A DNA stretch of 64,000 nt, taken from assembly GCA_022702545.1 (NCBI GenBank), contig JAHRBC010000001.1, forward strand, positions 310,001 through 374,000. Direction: 5' to 3'. Of this stretch, positions 35,521 to 47,093 are shown in pieces. The notes under the pieces were generated by a model, which saw only the letters and a program-made list of their open reading frames with translations, did not search any database and was not told the DNA's origin. Positions within the stretch are counted from its first letter, which is position 1. Every line of letters begins with the position of its first letter. This DNA is from Phycomyces nitens. Its lineage: Eukaryota > Mucoromycota > Mucoromycetes > Mucorales > Phycomycetaceae. Both the position numbers and the translations under genes were made by a program.

Positions 35521-35793
35521 CAAGTAGGCCGGTAGAAGCGGCAAGGATAGACAGTAATAGTATTAGAGCTTGTGTATAGAAACATTCTATTCTTTCCAAT
35601 AAACACAAATATAAACCATAAACAACCTAATAAGTACGGGATATAAAATAATGGGGGGAGCATTCAATGCTTGATTACACAGTAATAGCCTTCAAATATT
35701 GGTTAAAAATTAAGAAAGCCTTCAATCTACCTGAGTATAATTGGATTTTAATCATGTCAAGAAGTTCCTTTCACTGGAAAAAGTATACGATTT

Positions 35794-35870
35794 TATGGTG
35801 GAGAAATATCTGTAGTATTAAAGTACCATCATCGATTTATTGTTATTTCAATCTATATTTCTCCACCATA
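35794..35870. repeat. Perfect 16-bp inverted repeat with 45-bp loop
   Basis: TATGGTGGAGAAATAT at 35794-35809 pairs with its exact reverse complement at 35855-35870. It lies 22 bp inside the proposed left terminus of copy F and could be a subterminal hairpin. Confidence 0.7.
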
Positions 35871-36109
35871 CAAATATGAATGATACTATAGGGAATGACG
35901 CCTGGTCTATCAGAGAAATAGGTCTTTAGTTCCGCTTGAAAAACCTTTGATACCCCCCAACTTTTCTGTTATTAAAGAGGTCTAGTTTATTTTATATTTC
36001 GTGTTGAGTAAGCCTATTATTTATTGTATTTTGTGCCATATAAAGCTAATTGCAATATCGCGATTTACAATCTATTCATATCCTTTACTTTTAACCTCAG
36101 TAACTCATC

Positions 36110-36226
36110 TCTTTAGGCTGAAAAGCAAAGGGAAATAGTGTCTTTAGACTGAAAAGCAAAGGGAAATAATGTCTTTTAGACTGAAAAGCAAAGGGAAATA
36201 ATGTCTTTTAGACTGAAAAGCACTGT
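36110..36226 (+). repeat. Minisatellite, ~32-bp unit, 3-4 copies
   Basis: CTTTTAGACTGAAAAGCAAA plus GGGAAATAATGT repeats with a 31-33 bp period. The last copy is partial and ends GAAAAGCACTG. There are no spacers, so it is not CRISPR-like. Confidence 0.85.
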
Positions 36227-36479
36227 ATCATACGTTTACATACAAGCCTCATTTGTTGATTTTTAAAAAATAAATTGTTTTTTATTTATTTTTTATTTAT
36301 TTAATATATATATTTCTAGATGAATGCTCTAATCATATAATAATAATATATATGCTATTTCTAGAGTATTGTTTGATATTTTGCATCTAGCAAGACCAAC
36401 AAGTTCCTACCTGATAGATATTAGGTACTGTCTTGGAAAAGAATGGTGCTATTTAATAGTAATGGGAGCAAAAATTAAT

Positions 36480-37115
36480 TAAATAATCGTAATGGATCAA
36501 ATTATTTGCTGTTGTACTTACAATGTTGATATCGTGAGTAGATGGACTACTTGATAGATTCATGAGAATATCTCAGCATATTAGCTGTCAGTTGAGATTG
36601 TCTAAGAATTGTAAAGTTATTAGTATTCTAGATATTCATATATACTATATTATCAGCGGTTTTCTTACCTGTGTGATTGTTTGTTCAGGCATGCGGATGA
36701 GATTCTTAATATATCTAATAGAGAATAGAACATAGTTATATATGTATAAGTAAAGAGATATATATAATTTGTAATAATATAATAGCTTACCATGATGTTT
36801 GATTACAAGATTGAGTGACATGCAAAGCCGTGATGACTGGAGGCATCAAGTCATTAGTAAAGAGAAGCTTTGAGCAAATATTATTTTATGTTATTAAACC
36901 ATGTAAAATGACCAAAGAGAAGAAGCTTGTTGATGATCTGTAAAGATAATGGCAAAATTATTAAGTAATTACATAAAATAATAAGAATAAAATAATTACC
37001 AGTATGTGTATAAGAGCAAGAGGCAAAAGAGAAAGAACAAAAAATAATTTGAGTTCCAAGGTGGTTTACCCCTAAAAAAAGTGCGGTCTCTAAAATCAAT
37101 AATCCCAAAAACATA
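36480..37115 (-). pseudogene. Third-gene-like spliced region of copy F
   Basis: On the minus strand several short blocks are bounded by AG and GTAATT, GTAAGC, GTAAGA or GTAAGT, for example GGGTAAACCACC...ACATACTG (36.99-37.07 kb) and CTTCTCTTTACTAATGAC...ATCATG (36.79-36.87 kb). The location and direction, leading away from the accessory gene, match the small gene of A-C. No continuous frame was established. Confidence 0.3.
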
Positions 37116-37328
37116 ATATAATCGTCATTTTCATTTTACAGTTAGACGCTTTATTTAATCAATAAAAGACACTAATTAGTTTTAAACAAGTCATTGTAAA
37201 ATATGATTATATATTGTAGAATAAACATCAGTAACAGTTCATTATACTTCTTTACTTGTAAGAAACATTATAATATCATAAAGATAAAATATTAATAATT
37301 GTCATTTAAACATTTATTCATATAGAAA

Positions 37329-38577
37329 ATGAACAACTTTGACATCTCCAAAATCTCTACCAGTAGTCCTATCTATGCATCTATTATGCGTAGTGCTATG
37401 GCTAATGTCCAGAACAGTGAACTTACCACTGCATCTACTTCGGCCACTGTAACAGCAGAAGAGACATCCAATTACCAGGATGATAATGAAATCCATAGCT
37501 TGCTAAACTCGGCAAATATCAAGATGGATTCTCTTGAAAATCAAAACAAGACAATTGCAAGTGAAGTGGGTGATTGCAAGACGTCAATTTCGCAGCTTGA
37601 GAAGGTCATTGATAGACTTGTCACTGGCCAAATCAGTATCAAGGATATTTTGTCTGGTGGAAATACTCCTGCAAGAACGATTGCAGTGGCCAGTTTGGTA
37701 CCTTGGGGTGAGGAACCCTATGTTGTTGGAAAGAGATATCCAAAGATCTCAGTAAGTCTTGACTAGACATAAAATCAATAAGAAGAGTATCTAAAACCAA
37801 TTTATAGAAATTAATCAATGGCTATATCAAGCACCCAAACTTCACCAGTGACAACCCTGTCAAGATAATGGAGAATGATGCCAAGCAAGGGTGGTCCTTG
37901 ACTAGCTACTACAACAGTAGCTATAACAATGCACTGGCCATAAGGCTGATCACCTACTTGGGAAGACAAGAGGCAGGAAAGGCGATCCCTTTGAATGATC
38001 TTGCCAAAATGGTAAAAAACCATTTTGTCAACCAGGTGCGCCAGCGCCAGCGAACCCCAGAGGCTGCAGACAGAAAAAGACTTGCATGCAGAAGACGACA
38101 GCGAACTGTTATGGTAAGTTTATATTTTAATCAATATAAAACTGTTATTTTCTTACACACTTAATATACAGATTCTTCGTTGCCGAATCAAGGCATACAA
38201 CAAGTACAGAGACCAGATTGACAGAGAGATGGGCAGAAAAAATTGCGACCATGCCCTCCAAAAGGAAACCATGTCTGAAGATGAGACTGATGGAGAAGAT
38301 AAGGTAAAGGCCTTTCGCCCTAGCTGGAGAAGTGACGAGGTAATTATTTTAGCATAGTTTTTCATATTAAAATTCTATATCTTTTATTGATACACCTTAT
38401 TATATTCAATAGCTCCAGACTTTTATAGATCTTGTTGATGATTTTGCTTCCCAGTCACTAAAGAAAAGGGAAGCTCCATTTTGAAACGCGTCCGAGTAGT
38501 TCGTCAAAAGGATGTACCAAAGGATTTAGCAGTCCCATTGGCCGCGTGGACAATAAATAATGAATAAACTATCTATT
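37329..38577 (+). pseudogene. CACTA accessory protein, copy F, frameshifted in last exon
   Basis: Exons 37329-37751, 37808-38113, 38172-38339 and 38413-38577 (423, 306, 168 nt and the last). A long N-terminal region contains a coiled coil (HSLLNSANIKMDSLENQN, ISQLEKVIDRLVTGQ). Exon 2 is again exactly 306 nt and ends in a highly basic run (RQRQRTPEAADRKRLACRRR). Exon 3 has KETMSEDETD and FRPSWRSDE. In exon 4 LQTFIDLVDDFASQS is followed by a one-base loss in the G run at 38469-38471; the other frame then continues with VPKDLAVPLAAW, the counterpart of the C-terminus in A and E. Confidence 0.75.
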
Positions 38578-38652
38578 TTATGTTTTATATTTTTTGGCTA
38601 TCTTTTGCTGCAGATACTTTTGTGAGATAAGGATAGGTAAAGATATTTATTT

Positions 38653-41600
38653 TTAAGCATATATTTTTCTAAGAACAGGAGCAACAATCATCTTAACATT
38701 TCCTGTCTCAGTTGTATGCTCACCAATGGCAACCGACAGCAAGATTTGGTGCACTGGCAAGATATTTTGATAATCCCCTCGGGCAAAGGCAAACTCATTC
38801 AACTCTATCCCTTCATCACTTCTTGTGTTCAGACCAGATGACCTATACTATTTGACATAAGCAAAGGTATGATTGTCAGGTTGAAGAGTCTGGGGATTCA
38901 CAAGCGAGTTGACAAACAAATACTGAATCTGACCAGTAAAGACACTTATACCACGGTCATTGTTCTCTTGGAAGATTGCCTGTATATATGACCTGCGGCG
39001 AACTGCACCATTGCTCCCTTTGTATATCTGGCCAAGCAAGTTGATTGATGGGAACTTCTGGATCATATTGTTGACAAAGACATTGCCGAACGAAGCTTGC
39101 TGGTAACTGCGAAGAGAATCATCGTCATAGGAGTCTCCGTAGAACTCAAGAAGATGCTCATACTCTTCTTCTACCATTCGTTCATATTGCCCTAGGGAAA
39201 GTGGGAAGGCCGACGAAGGAAGAGGTTCATTGCCTTTGATGTTGACAGTACTGAACTGCGCGGAATCAAGAAAGACTTTTAGGTCAAACCTAGGAGAAGC
39301 AACTTGGAAATATGGGGCGGTGGTGACAGTGGTGGTTGCAGTGGACGCATGGACAATTGGAGCAGGAGGAGGAGTAAACTCGACGAGTTCAGAAAGCAAT
39401 GCAATATACGATGCATTTCCAATTACGGCCATCATTCTACAAGCAATATCAACCTTGCAAGAGTCCTCAAGATATTTTCGCATGAACGTGGCCTCAAAGC
39501 CGTCTCTCTTGTTCGTTGTGTAGTTCTTCAGTACACCATTGTACCTCTCGAAGCTGAAAAGCCAATAGCCGTATACTGGCCCAAAGTTGACGATCGTCTC
39601 ATGAAGATGCAGATGTAGATGCATGTTAGGTGAGATAAAATCTGCACCATACAAGTTCTGACATCCTTGTCCAAACAACTCCAAACAGAAATGGGCTTCA
39701 GCTAACTCGTCTTCTGATATGCTGGGCTTGGACAAGTATCGGCAGGCGTTGACAAAGCACATCCAATTGTCAAGATTGTCCCTTGGCAACTGGTCTTTCA
39801 AGAGGACAGGCAAGTATACCAGGCACCAGGACTTCCATTCGTCGGCCTTCATGAACGGGAAGTCCTTGCCAATCTTCTTCTTGAGGGTGCTCATATCTGG
39901 GGGAAGGACCATATTGTCAGCCTCTTGTTGCATATCGGCCAAGTCTCTGTTGGTGATCAGACCAGCTGATCTCCACTTCTCCATCACTCGCTTCGAGGTT
40001 CCCAAGAAGAGGTTATGCATCGGGTCAATGATGGTGCACTCGACTACATTAAAGTACTCAAGATTGTGGAGTTCCGACCAGCGGACTCCATTCTCCTTTT
40101 CCATCCTCTTTTGGTCTGCCTCACTCGATGCACGCTTCCAGGCCAGGGCATCACGACGATTATCTGCTTCAGTTTGAGGCACCCACTCGGAAAAGACAAA
40201 ACCAGAATAATCAACACCGCCATTCCCTGGGAGATGGGAGAACTGGCGATTGCACTTGTGGCAGGCATTGGTGCTCATGTGGGACGTGAATCCGCATGTC
40301 TTGCGAGCAGCAGGAATGTCGCAGGCAACAAGGAAAAGAGCAGCACGGACAAGAGCACCAGAAGGACAGCGCACAGTAGGGATCACCACACCCACATACA
40401 AGGATTGGAGCTCGGCAACAAGAGGACGGAGGTAGTGATTGATCTCACTGGTCTTGGCTTCTTTTGGGCCAGGCATGAGGCCAACAAGAATGGTGTTCTC
40501 CTTCTTGTATCGTTCGTCTCGTGGCAAGTTGTTTATAGACATGTAGATTGCCCCACAAGAGTAAGTAACCCCATCAAAAGGTTGAAACCAATCGATGTTT
40601 AGAGTCAACATGATTGATCGTTCATGAGCCACGAATTGCTGACCATTGCTGTCTTCCAGATTGCTCCACTTGGCACCATCATAGACATCAAACATCATGC
40701 CTGCAACTTGCTGTCTATGTCTCCAGTGATTGATACTGCTTTCGAATCCAGGGCGACAGAAGAGAACGGACAAGGCAGAAATCAAGGAGTTGTACATATA
40801 CACCTTCTTTGGCAGTGCTACGTTTCTCGAAGGCTTGAAGAGATCGGCGCCACATATACCGCCAGAAAGTCTTCTGAAGTTGCAGCACTGGGGAACACCG
40901 TCAAACTCCATGTATGTCTTGTGGCACTCGCCACACACCACGTAGCGCTGGACACCTTTGCAGACTTGGTTGAACCCTGTCATGGAGGAAAGACCACTCA
41001 AACTCAATGGCAGACGGAATGATTCGCCAAAGTGCGCCAAAACCTCATTGAGGAACTTGATCAAAATTGCTCCTCCAGAGTTTACAACATATTTTGATAT
41101 GAAAATGGTGGCAAAGGCAGCAATGAAAGCATGGGTGTTATCCGCTGGCATGTTGGAGGATGAGAATTGTTCTATTTGGGTTTTGTATATTAATATATGA
41201 TATCTATGTTTTTCTTGTACTTTTACTAACCTTCAAATTCTTCAGCTTCATATTCAGAGCCTTCCATTGTATCAAGCTCAATGATATCCTCATCTTCATT
41301 TTCAGCTATAAACAAAAATTGGTAACAGACACAGGTAAGTTTTCCATTGTTTTTTTTGGAGCAAAAAAGTAAATATTCAAGTGGCTGCAATTTATTATGC
41401 AATTTGAATAAAATTTTATACTTACATTCAACATGAGCATCAACATCATGGACCTCGGCATCAATCTCCATGTTATTGTCATTCTCCATCTGAATTGCTT
41501 CAGCTGACAATGCTATATTTTTTAAAATGTTTAATTACACTTTGAAATGCGAACAAATTATATATATATTACTTACAAGAAGCTGTCTGCATAAAATGTC

Positions 41601-41721
41601 TGACAAGATCGTTATCAGCATGTCTTCGTGCTGTTTGGGCAGATACTGCTACAAATCCTTGGACATCGAGAGAGCAGACTGAGCACTGGCATTGAACTTC
41701 GTTATTGAAAGTGTTGTACAT
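38653..41721 (-). pseudogene. CACTA Tnp2-like transposase, copy F, one late stop
   Basis: Exons 41577-41721, 41426-41512, 41231-41305 and 38653-41171 (145, 87, 75, 2519 nt; 941 codons). The N-terminal finger is CQCSVCSLDVQG...RRHADND. The acidic linker includes AENEDEDIIELD. The core starts MPADNTHAFIAAF and has LMPGPKEAKTSEIN, CHKCNRQFSHLPG, IDPMHNLFLGTSKRVM and FGPVYGYWLFSFERYNG. It is open except for TAG at 38848-38850, where the other copies have Trp (VKW), removing the last 65 residues. It is the most divergent of the transposases here, so it represents a third subfamily. Confidence 0.85.
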
Positions 41722-42586
41722 ATTGTTTAAAGAGGTTATAGGATTGATATAAAGAAAAGTGGTTCAGGAACATAGTTTATTTTGCTTGTTTTATAGTTCA
41801 GGAACCATTTACATTACGTACATGCCGTTATTATAAATATTAACAAATTCACTTAATGATTGTATTTGGAAATTGACATTATTTCATTTTAAATATATGA
41901 CTATATACCAAGTAGTTGTTTTGTATATACATCTTTTAATAATATGATATCATGTCTATTTCTCCAACTCTTCATTAACCAAAGTACATCATCATTAAAA
42001 TATACTTTAACTAAATATATATTTCAAGTAGTCTCAGCTGCGCACTCTTGCCCATATTTGATAATTTATTTTCAACATCCCCAAGAATATTAATTTCGCG
42101 GCCTTCAAAAGACAGAGAAAATATTGTAGTTGAATAATCAACAAAAATAAAGACATATTCTAATGTCCATCCAATAGAACTACCAAATATTCTTAACGCC
42201 GTCTAAAGTGAGCAATCAAGAAAAGGGCTAATCCAAGACCTATACTCCCCTCGTTTCAATTGATGTATTCAGAGTTGAAATCGGGTATTTTTTGCAGTGT
42301 TTGCTTTCAACTTTCCTCTTATATAAAGAGTGTACAACAATGAAACTTGGTTTCAAATAGACTTTTATTCTGTACATCAGGTCAAATTAATGACCCACTC
42401 ATACTAACAACCCCCACTTGGTCAGCCCATGAAGTAAATACTCATGCAGAAACCAGGTCATAACTCATTGTGTAAAACTTGGCTTTGGCCCATACAGAAA
42501 CCCATACAGCGTATCTAATAAATCTTAATTTTACACCTTAGTAACCGCACTTTTACACATGAGTATTCAAACCCATTTTTCCAGTG
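41722..42586. other. Non-coding right subterminal region of copy F
   Basis: AT-rich DNA between the transposase start and the terminal repeat. No gene seen. Such regions usually hold the transposase binding repeats and the promoter; no clear short repeat stands out by eye. Confidence 0.4.
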
Positions 42587-42587
42587 C

Positions 42588-42723
42588 ATTGAGCAGAATC
42601 CCAGGAGTAGACCTTGAAAAAGTAGAGATGATGACTAGATCGCTAATGGATGCAATGAAGCATTTTGACGATTTGAAAAATGCAAATCCTTCATACTTTA
42701 GAAACATAAATACCCAACGATAA
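42588..42723 (+). pseudogene. Orphan exon-like coding fragment
   Basis: A frame of ~44 codons starts at the transposon border and ends at TAA 42721-42723, with a believable composition (SRIPGVDLEKVEMMTRSLMD, then HFDDLKNANPSYFRN). No homologue comes to mind. It may be the 3' exon of a host gene destroyed by the CACTA insertions on its left. Confidence 0.3.
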
Positions 42724-42960
42724 TAAAATCAATTCTATAATATAATAATGAAAACATTTATTTTGAAAGAGGTATATGAATAAATATAAATAATAATATA
42801 AGAACTTGAAAAAGTAAACACTGTCACACGTTCCTACTATTCCTCAAAATTCAAATAGCGATCGAGGAAAAATAAGGAGATGCGTGTAATTGTCATCCTG
42901 ATTGGCTGACATTAATTCAGGCACGACAAAAATAAAATATTAAGGTTTAAAATATCAAAT
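42724..42960. other. AT-rich intergenic DNA left of the tRNA gene
   Basis: This is the downstream flank of tRNA-Ile (minus strand). No coding frame or repeat is recognised. Confidence 0.4.
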
Positions 42961-43033
42961 GCCCACTACAGGGGTCGAACCTGTGGCCTTGGCGTTATTA
43001 GCACCACGCTCTAACCAACTGAGCTAAGCGGGC
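42961..43033 (-). tRNA. tRNA-Ile (anticodon AAU)
   Basis: 73 nt on the minus strand fold as a standard cloverleaf: acceptor GCCCGCT with AGTGGGC, D arm GCTC...GAGC, anticodon stem TGGTG/CGCCA with loop CTAATAA (anticodon AAT), T arm ACAGG-TTCGACC-CCTGT. Box A (TAGCTCAGTTGG) and box B (GGTTCGACCCC) for RNA polymerase III are present. No intron and no encoded CCA. Intact. Confidence 0.97.
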
Positions 43034-43110
43034 AATACTCTTTTGACATGGGTGTTGTAGGATTTCCAGCTTCGCCCACTTCTCTCCATTTCACGTGACT
43101 TTTCCAAGGT

Positions 43111-43123
43111 CTTCCCTGCTAGA
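43111..43123 (+). repeat. Target-site duplication of LINE 1, left copy
   Basis: CTTCCCTGCTAGA, identical to 48547-48559. It directly follows the poly-A tail of the LINE (poly-T on the plus strand). Confidence 0.9.
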
Positions 43124-43317
43124 TTTTTTTTTTTTTGTAGGTGGAGGCGGGCTCACATTTTTATTGCTTACTCGTCACGTTGAGTGGTGTACACAATTTT
43201 GAAATAATATAAATAAAGTAAACTAAAGTCTTAAGAGGCATCTTGAGGAAACCAGAGCGGAGACAGAAACAGAGAGTAAATAAAATAGAGCAAAATGTTA
43301 GAAAAAGGGATCCACGG

Positions 43318-46300
43318 TCAATTTGTCTTTTCAGAAACAAACACCAGGATCAGCTTAATCGCTTCAGAGATTGTGGACATGGCTGAAAATGGGACTTCAT
43401 CGAAAATCAGTTGCCAATGACTTCTCCAGATGGCAAGCAAGATGCCAGACATCACCTGTTCGGGGCGAAGAGAGGAAGGGGAGACAATGCGGGGGAATGA
43501 GAAAGTGTGGAGGGCACGTTCCACGTCAGCAGGTTGAGGTTCATTTCCAAAAAATCTCTGCCAGACCACTAACCAAACAAACCACTTTTGTGGACAGAGG
43601 TAAAGGAAGTGCACAGCGGTGTCAATTGAGAGTTGGCATACACGGCATAGTGGAGAAGGAAAAACGACTGGGAGGATCTGATTTAGGCGTTGGCTAGATG
43701 AGAGCTTATCATACAGGAAACGAAACCAGATATTCCGGGTGGAATGATGGATGTTCATGCGCCAGAAGAACTTCCATTTGGCCGGAGAGAGAGAAGGACT
43801 GAAGAGTGGGGGATTAGGGACTGAGGTGGCAATTGCTCGAAAAAGTTTTGGCGTAATGCTGTCAACTGAACAATGTGGTGCCGCCACTCCATCTAGAATT
43901 GGGGAGAGATCGAATACACCCAGTCCTGTTGTCGAAAGAGAGGAGGTGGAAGGAAGGCAGTTGAGAACTAGTGACCCAGTCAAGAGAAGTAGGCCTTGGC
44001 GGTGTGATTTCCGAAAGCGAGAAACATGGTTCCGGAAACGCACAACTTCTGAAGGAAGACGATGACGGAGGCAGCCAATGCCATCATCATAGATGAATGC
44101 ATCTGAGATCAAGACATGTCGATGTCCTTTAGATGGATGAAATCCTTGACTGGTGGGTTCCCAGGCAGAGGAGAGAGGAAGTCTCAGGCATGTGGCTGCA
44201 GAGAGTGGACGAGTTGGAGGAGTACGTGGAAGGATATCAAACGCTTTCATGAGCAGGCCAAGTGGATGTAGACCTGTATTGAAAGATTGGTTTCGGAGAG
44301 AAGGGTAAAGTAGAGGTAACAGCGGATCTATAGTATTGCTAAGGTTACAGATAACGTAACTAATGTACGGCGAGACAAAGGAAGGAGGGTCACCACCTAC
44401 GAGTGGACGAATCCATCGTAGTTGCAGAGCAAGTTGATGTTGTTGAGGGTCCAATATTCCAAGACCCCAGCTGCTTTGGGAGCTACCAGATAGTCATACT
44501 TGATTGGGGGAAACATGCGGTGCATGAGAAACTGGTATCCACAAGAACGTACTTGTCGGAGGAAATCCAAGGGAAGAGGAGTGATTCGTAGAACGTGCCA
44601 AAGGGTAGACAGAATCAACGTGTTAAGCACGGTGGCTCGACCGAGAACCGAGAGTGACCGCTGAGAGTGGATATGACAAGCAGCTTTAATCTTGGCCAAC
44701 AAGTTGGCTTGAAAGAGGCGGCGTTGGTTCAAGGATAGGGCCAAAGGGAAGCCAAGGTAGGTAACTGGAACGCTGGAGGAACGATCTCGCCAATCTACGA
44801 TTTGGTGGTGTGCTAGAGGATCGGACCAGTCGGGCAGTGGTGCACCTGATAGCGAGAAGGCTGTGGTCTTTGAGAAGTTAATCTTGGCATTGGACGCTTT
44901 GCTATACGTATTAAGCCAGTGGTAGAGACGGTCAAGATCATTTGCATTATCAACAAATACTAAAGCATCATCTGCATATGCTAGAAGCTTGACGGAAGGG
45001 GGACAAGTTGCAAAGAAGAGGAAGGGGAGCCGCCAAAAGAGTACCCTTGAAATGAAGTATCCTGCAACAAAGATCGAAGAAGAGGCTCGAATGCTAGATT
45101 GAAAAGCACTGGTGATAGAGGGTCACCTTGGCGTAAGCCCCGGTGCTGCGGAACAGGGTCTGACAGGAACCCATTGATATTCACATTAATGGCAGTGCCA
45201 AAGAAGAGGCCCAAAAGTGAAGTAACAAGAGTGTCCGGAAAGCCAAAATGACGGAGAACAGACCCTAGGTATGCGGAGTGTACCCGGTCGTAGGCTTTTT
45301 CCTGGTCAAGTAGTAGCCCAATGGCTTGAGAGTTGGTGCGAGAGGCGTCATCCATGATCAACCTTGTCAGTAAGCCATTGTCAGCAATGAATCGGTCATG
45401 GAGGAAACCTGTTTGGAAGGTGTTGATGAGAGGCCGAGAGGCGTAAACCATCCGCGTATTGATTAAGCGAGTGAACACTTTAGCATCCGTATTAATCAAT
45501 GAAATGGGTCGCCAGTTGGCAAGCGAAGACAGGTCACCCTTCTTTGGAAGGAGTGTCATACAAGTAGTCTTCCAACTAGGAGGAAAAACCGCACACGAGA
45601 GAGCATCGTTGTATACCTGTACAACTATATCTGCCATGTCTGGGTGGGCAAGCACCAGCCGAAGGATCTCGTACGGGAGGCCATCCAAACCAGGGCTACT
45701 CTTGTGAGGAGAGCGGGAGACACCATCCAAAATTTCATCCAATGTGATGTCAGAAACTAGGGACGTAGCTGTGTCGCTGTCAAGGTGACAGTCCTCTGGA
45801 ATCGAGGCAAGGAGAGTTTCTGTAGCTTGGGCATCAACAGGATCAGCACTATAGAGGTGACTATAGAAAGTCGAGGCCGCCGATGTCATCGTTGAGGAAG
45901 TCCGGCATAGTTCACCAGAATCGGGATGCTGAAGAGCAGGCATTGACCGTTTGGCTTGCCGTGCTTTGATGGTTCGCTTAAGGTATCCTGCTGAACGCTC
46001 GCCTTGTTCTCGCCATATTCGCCCTGCACGCAGGGCTGCAATCTGTGCAACTTCTTCTTGGAGTTTGGCGATCTGAGCCTCGACCTCTGGGAGAAGGGAA
46101 GAAAGGATTGTTGTCAAGCGGAATTCACGAAGTAGCTTATTGCGTTGACTTTGGAGTCTGCGAAGTTGTCGATCACGCTGGGCAGCAACCTTCTTGCCAA
46201 ATTTTCGAGCTACATTCTGGACTTCTAGTTTAGCTCGTTCCCAGCGTTCTTGAGGAGAGGACATGGTGGCTAGGGTGTGGCCCAAGGCAGTCAATGACTC

Positions 46301-47093
46301 GTTCAACAGCTCACAAAAGGCAGGATTGCATGCTAGGAAAGGGTTAGCTCGCCAGATACCACGGCCTTTGGGAGGTGAGGAAAGAGAGATATGAGTTGAA
46401 AGCAATGCATGGTCAGTCCATTCGCCGTTGATAAAATCTATTTGGGCAGAATGTGTCGAGCGAGCAATGTCATTGGAGGCAAAAATATAGTCTATGGTGG
46501 AAGTTGTATTTCCCCTACGGAAAGTTGGGCACGAACGCGCGTTGGGAGAAGCATGGCAATCTGTAAAGTTTGTAGACAGTAGAGAGAGCCAGGAGGTAGG
46601 GACTCGTGGTTGTGGTCCATTGGGGTTAGTCGAGTAGTTGTAGTCCCCAGCTATCACAAGTCGAGGTGAAGAATCAAGATTCTGGAAGGAGGGCAGTGAT
46701 GTAAGTCTGTTGAAAAAGTAAATCGAGGGAAGGTTGAGCAGGAGCGTAGAGGACCAAGACTTCAAAGGGTTCAAACTTGTTGTCAGCGTGAGTGACAAAA
46801 GCCGAAAGAACTCGTCGGTCGAGGGAGGAGTAGTGAGGAGAAAGGATAATATCGGGAGAGAGAGAAACCAATCCACAGTGGGCAGACCAAAGGCTATGAG
46901 ACGCTTGGAATTCCATGTGGAGGGTGTCTTGTAAGTTGGGAGAGGCGTGCGTTTCTTGAAGAGCAAGTAGTTGAAGGGATTGCATCCTTAGAAATCTAAT
47001 AAAAAGTCGTCGTTTGTTCATGTCATTTACTTTGGCTAGACCCCTACAATTGAGGGATCCAAATTGAATATCGTAGTGGTGTACTCTATTCAT
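43318..47093 (-). pseudogene. LINE 1 ORF2: APE endonuclease, reverse transcriptase, zinc finger; three frameshifts
   Basis: The start MNRVHHYDIQFGSLNCRGLA opens an apurinic-type endonuclease (LLALQETHA, LVIAGDYN, TIDYIFAS, WTDHALL). A linker with WREQGERSAGYL is L1/Tx1-like. The RT has SSPGLDGLPYEILR, NWRPISLINTDAKVF, LDQEKAYDRV, GLRQGDPLSPVLFNLAFEPL and catalytic LLAYADDALVF. The C-terminus holds a zf-RVT-type finger (CRVCQLSIDTAVHFLYLCP). The frame changes at about 46727, 44998-45002 and 44465-44468, each at a C/G run, so one-base slips explain all three. Catalytic residues remain. ORF2 overlaps the end of ORF1 by ATGA (47090-47093). Confidence 0.9.

Larger units (their letters stand above)
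29560..35771. mobile_element. CACTA-like transposon, copy E (right end not intact)
   Basis: The left terminus CACTGGAAAAATGGGTCTGA is at 29560. Gene order mirrors copy A: transposase (+, 29804-32884), accessory gene (-, 33006-34118), then splice-rich DNA (34.3-35.5 kb) matching the third-gene region. The right boundary is inferred from the expected ~6.2 kb length and the CACTGG that starts at 35772; no inverted terminus is visible just before it. Confidence 0.6.
35772..42586. mobile_element. CACTA-like transposon, copy F (left end tentative)
   Basis: The right terminus, read inward on the minus strand, is CACTGGAAAAATGGGTTTGA (42586), nearly identical to the left end of E, including the next bases ATACTCATGTGT. 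The proposed left terminus CACTGGAAAAAGTATACG (35772) shares only the first 11-12 bases. Genes: third-gene-like exons (-), accessory gene (+, 37329-38577), transposase (-, 38653-41721). The resulting length, 6.8 kb, is close to A and B. Confidence 0.5.

Noticed and set aside
36110..36226. CRISPR-like repeat array
   Set aside because: Units are contiguous with no unique spacers and the genome is eukaryotic; it is a minisatellite.
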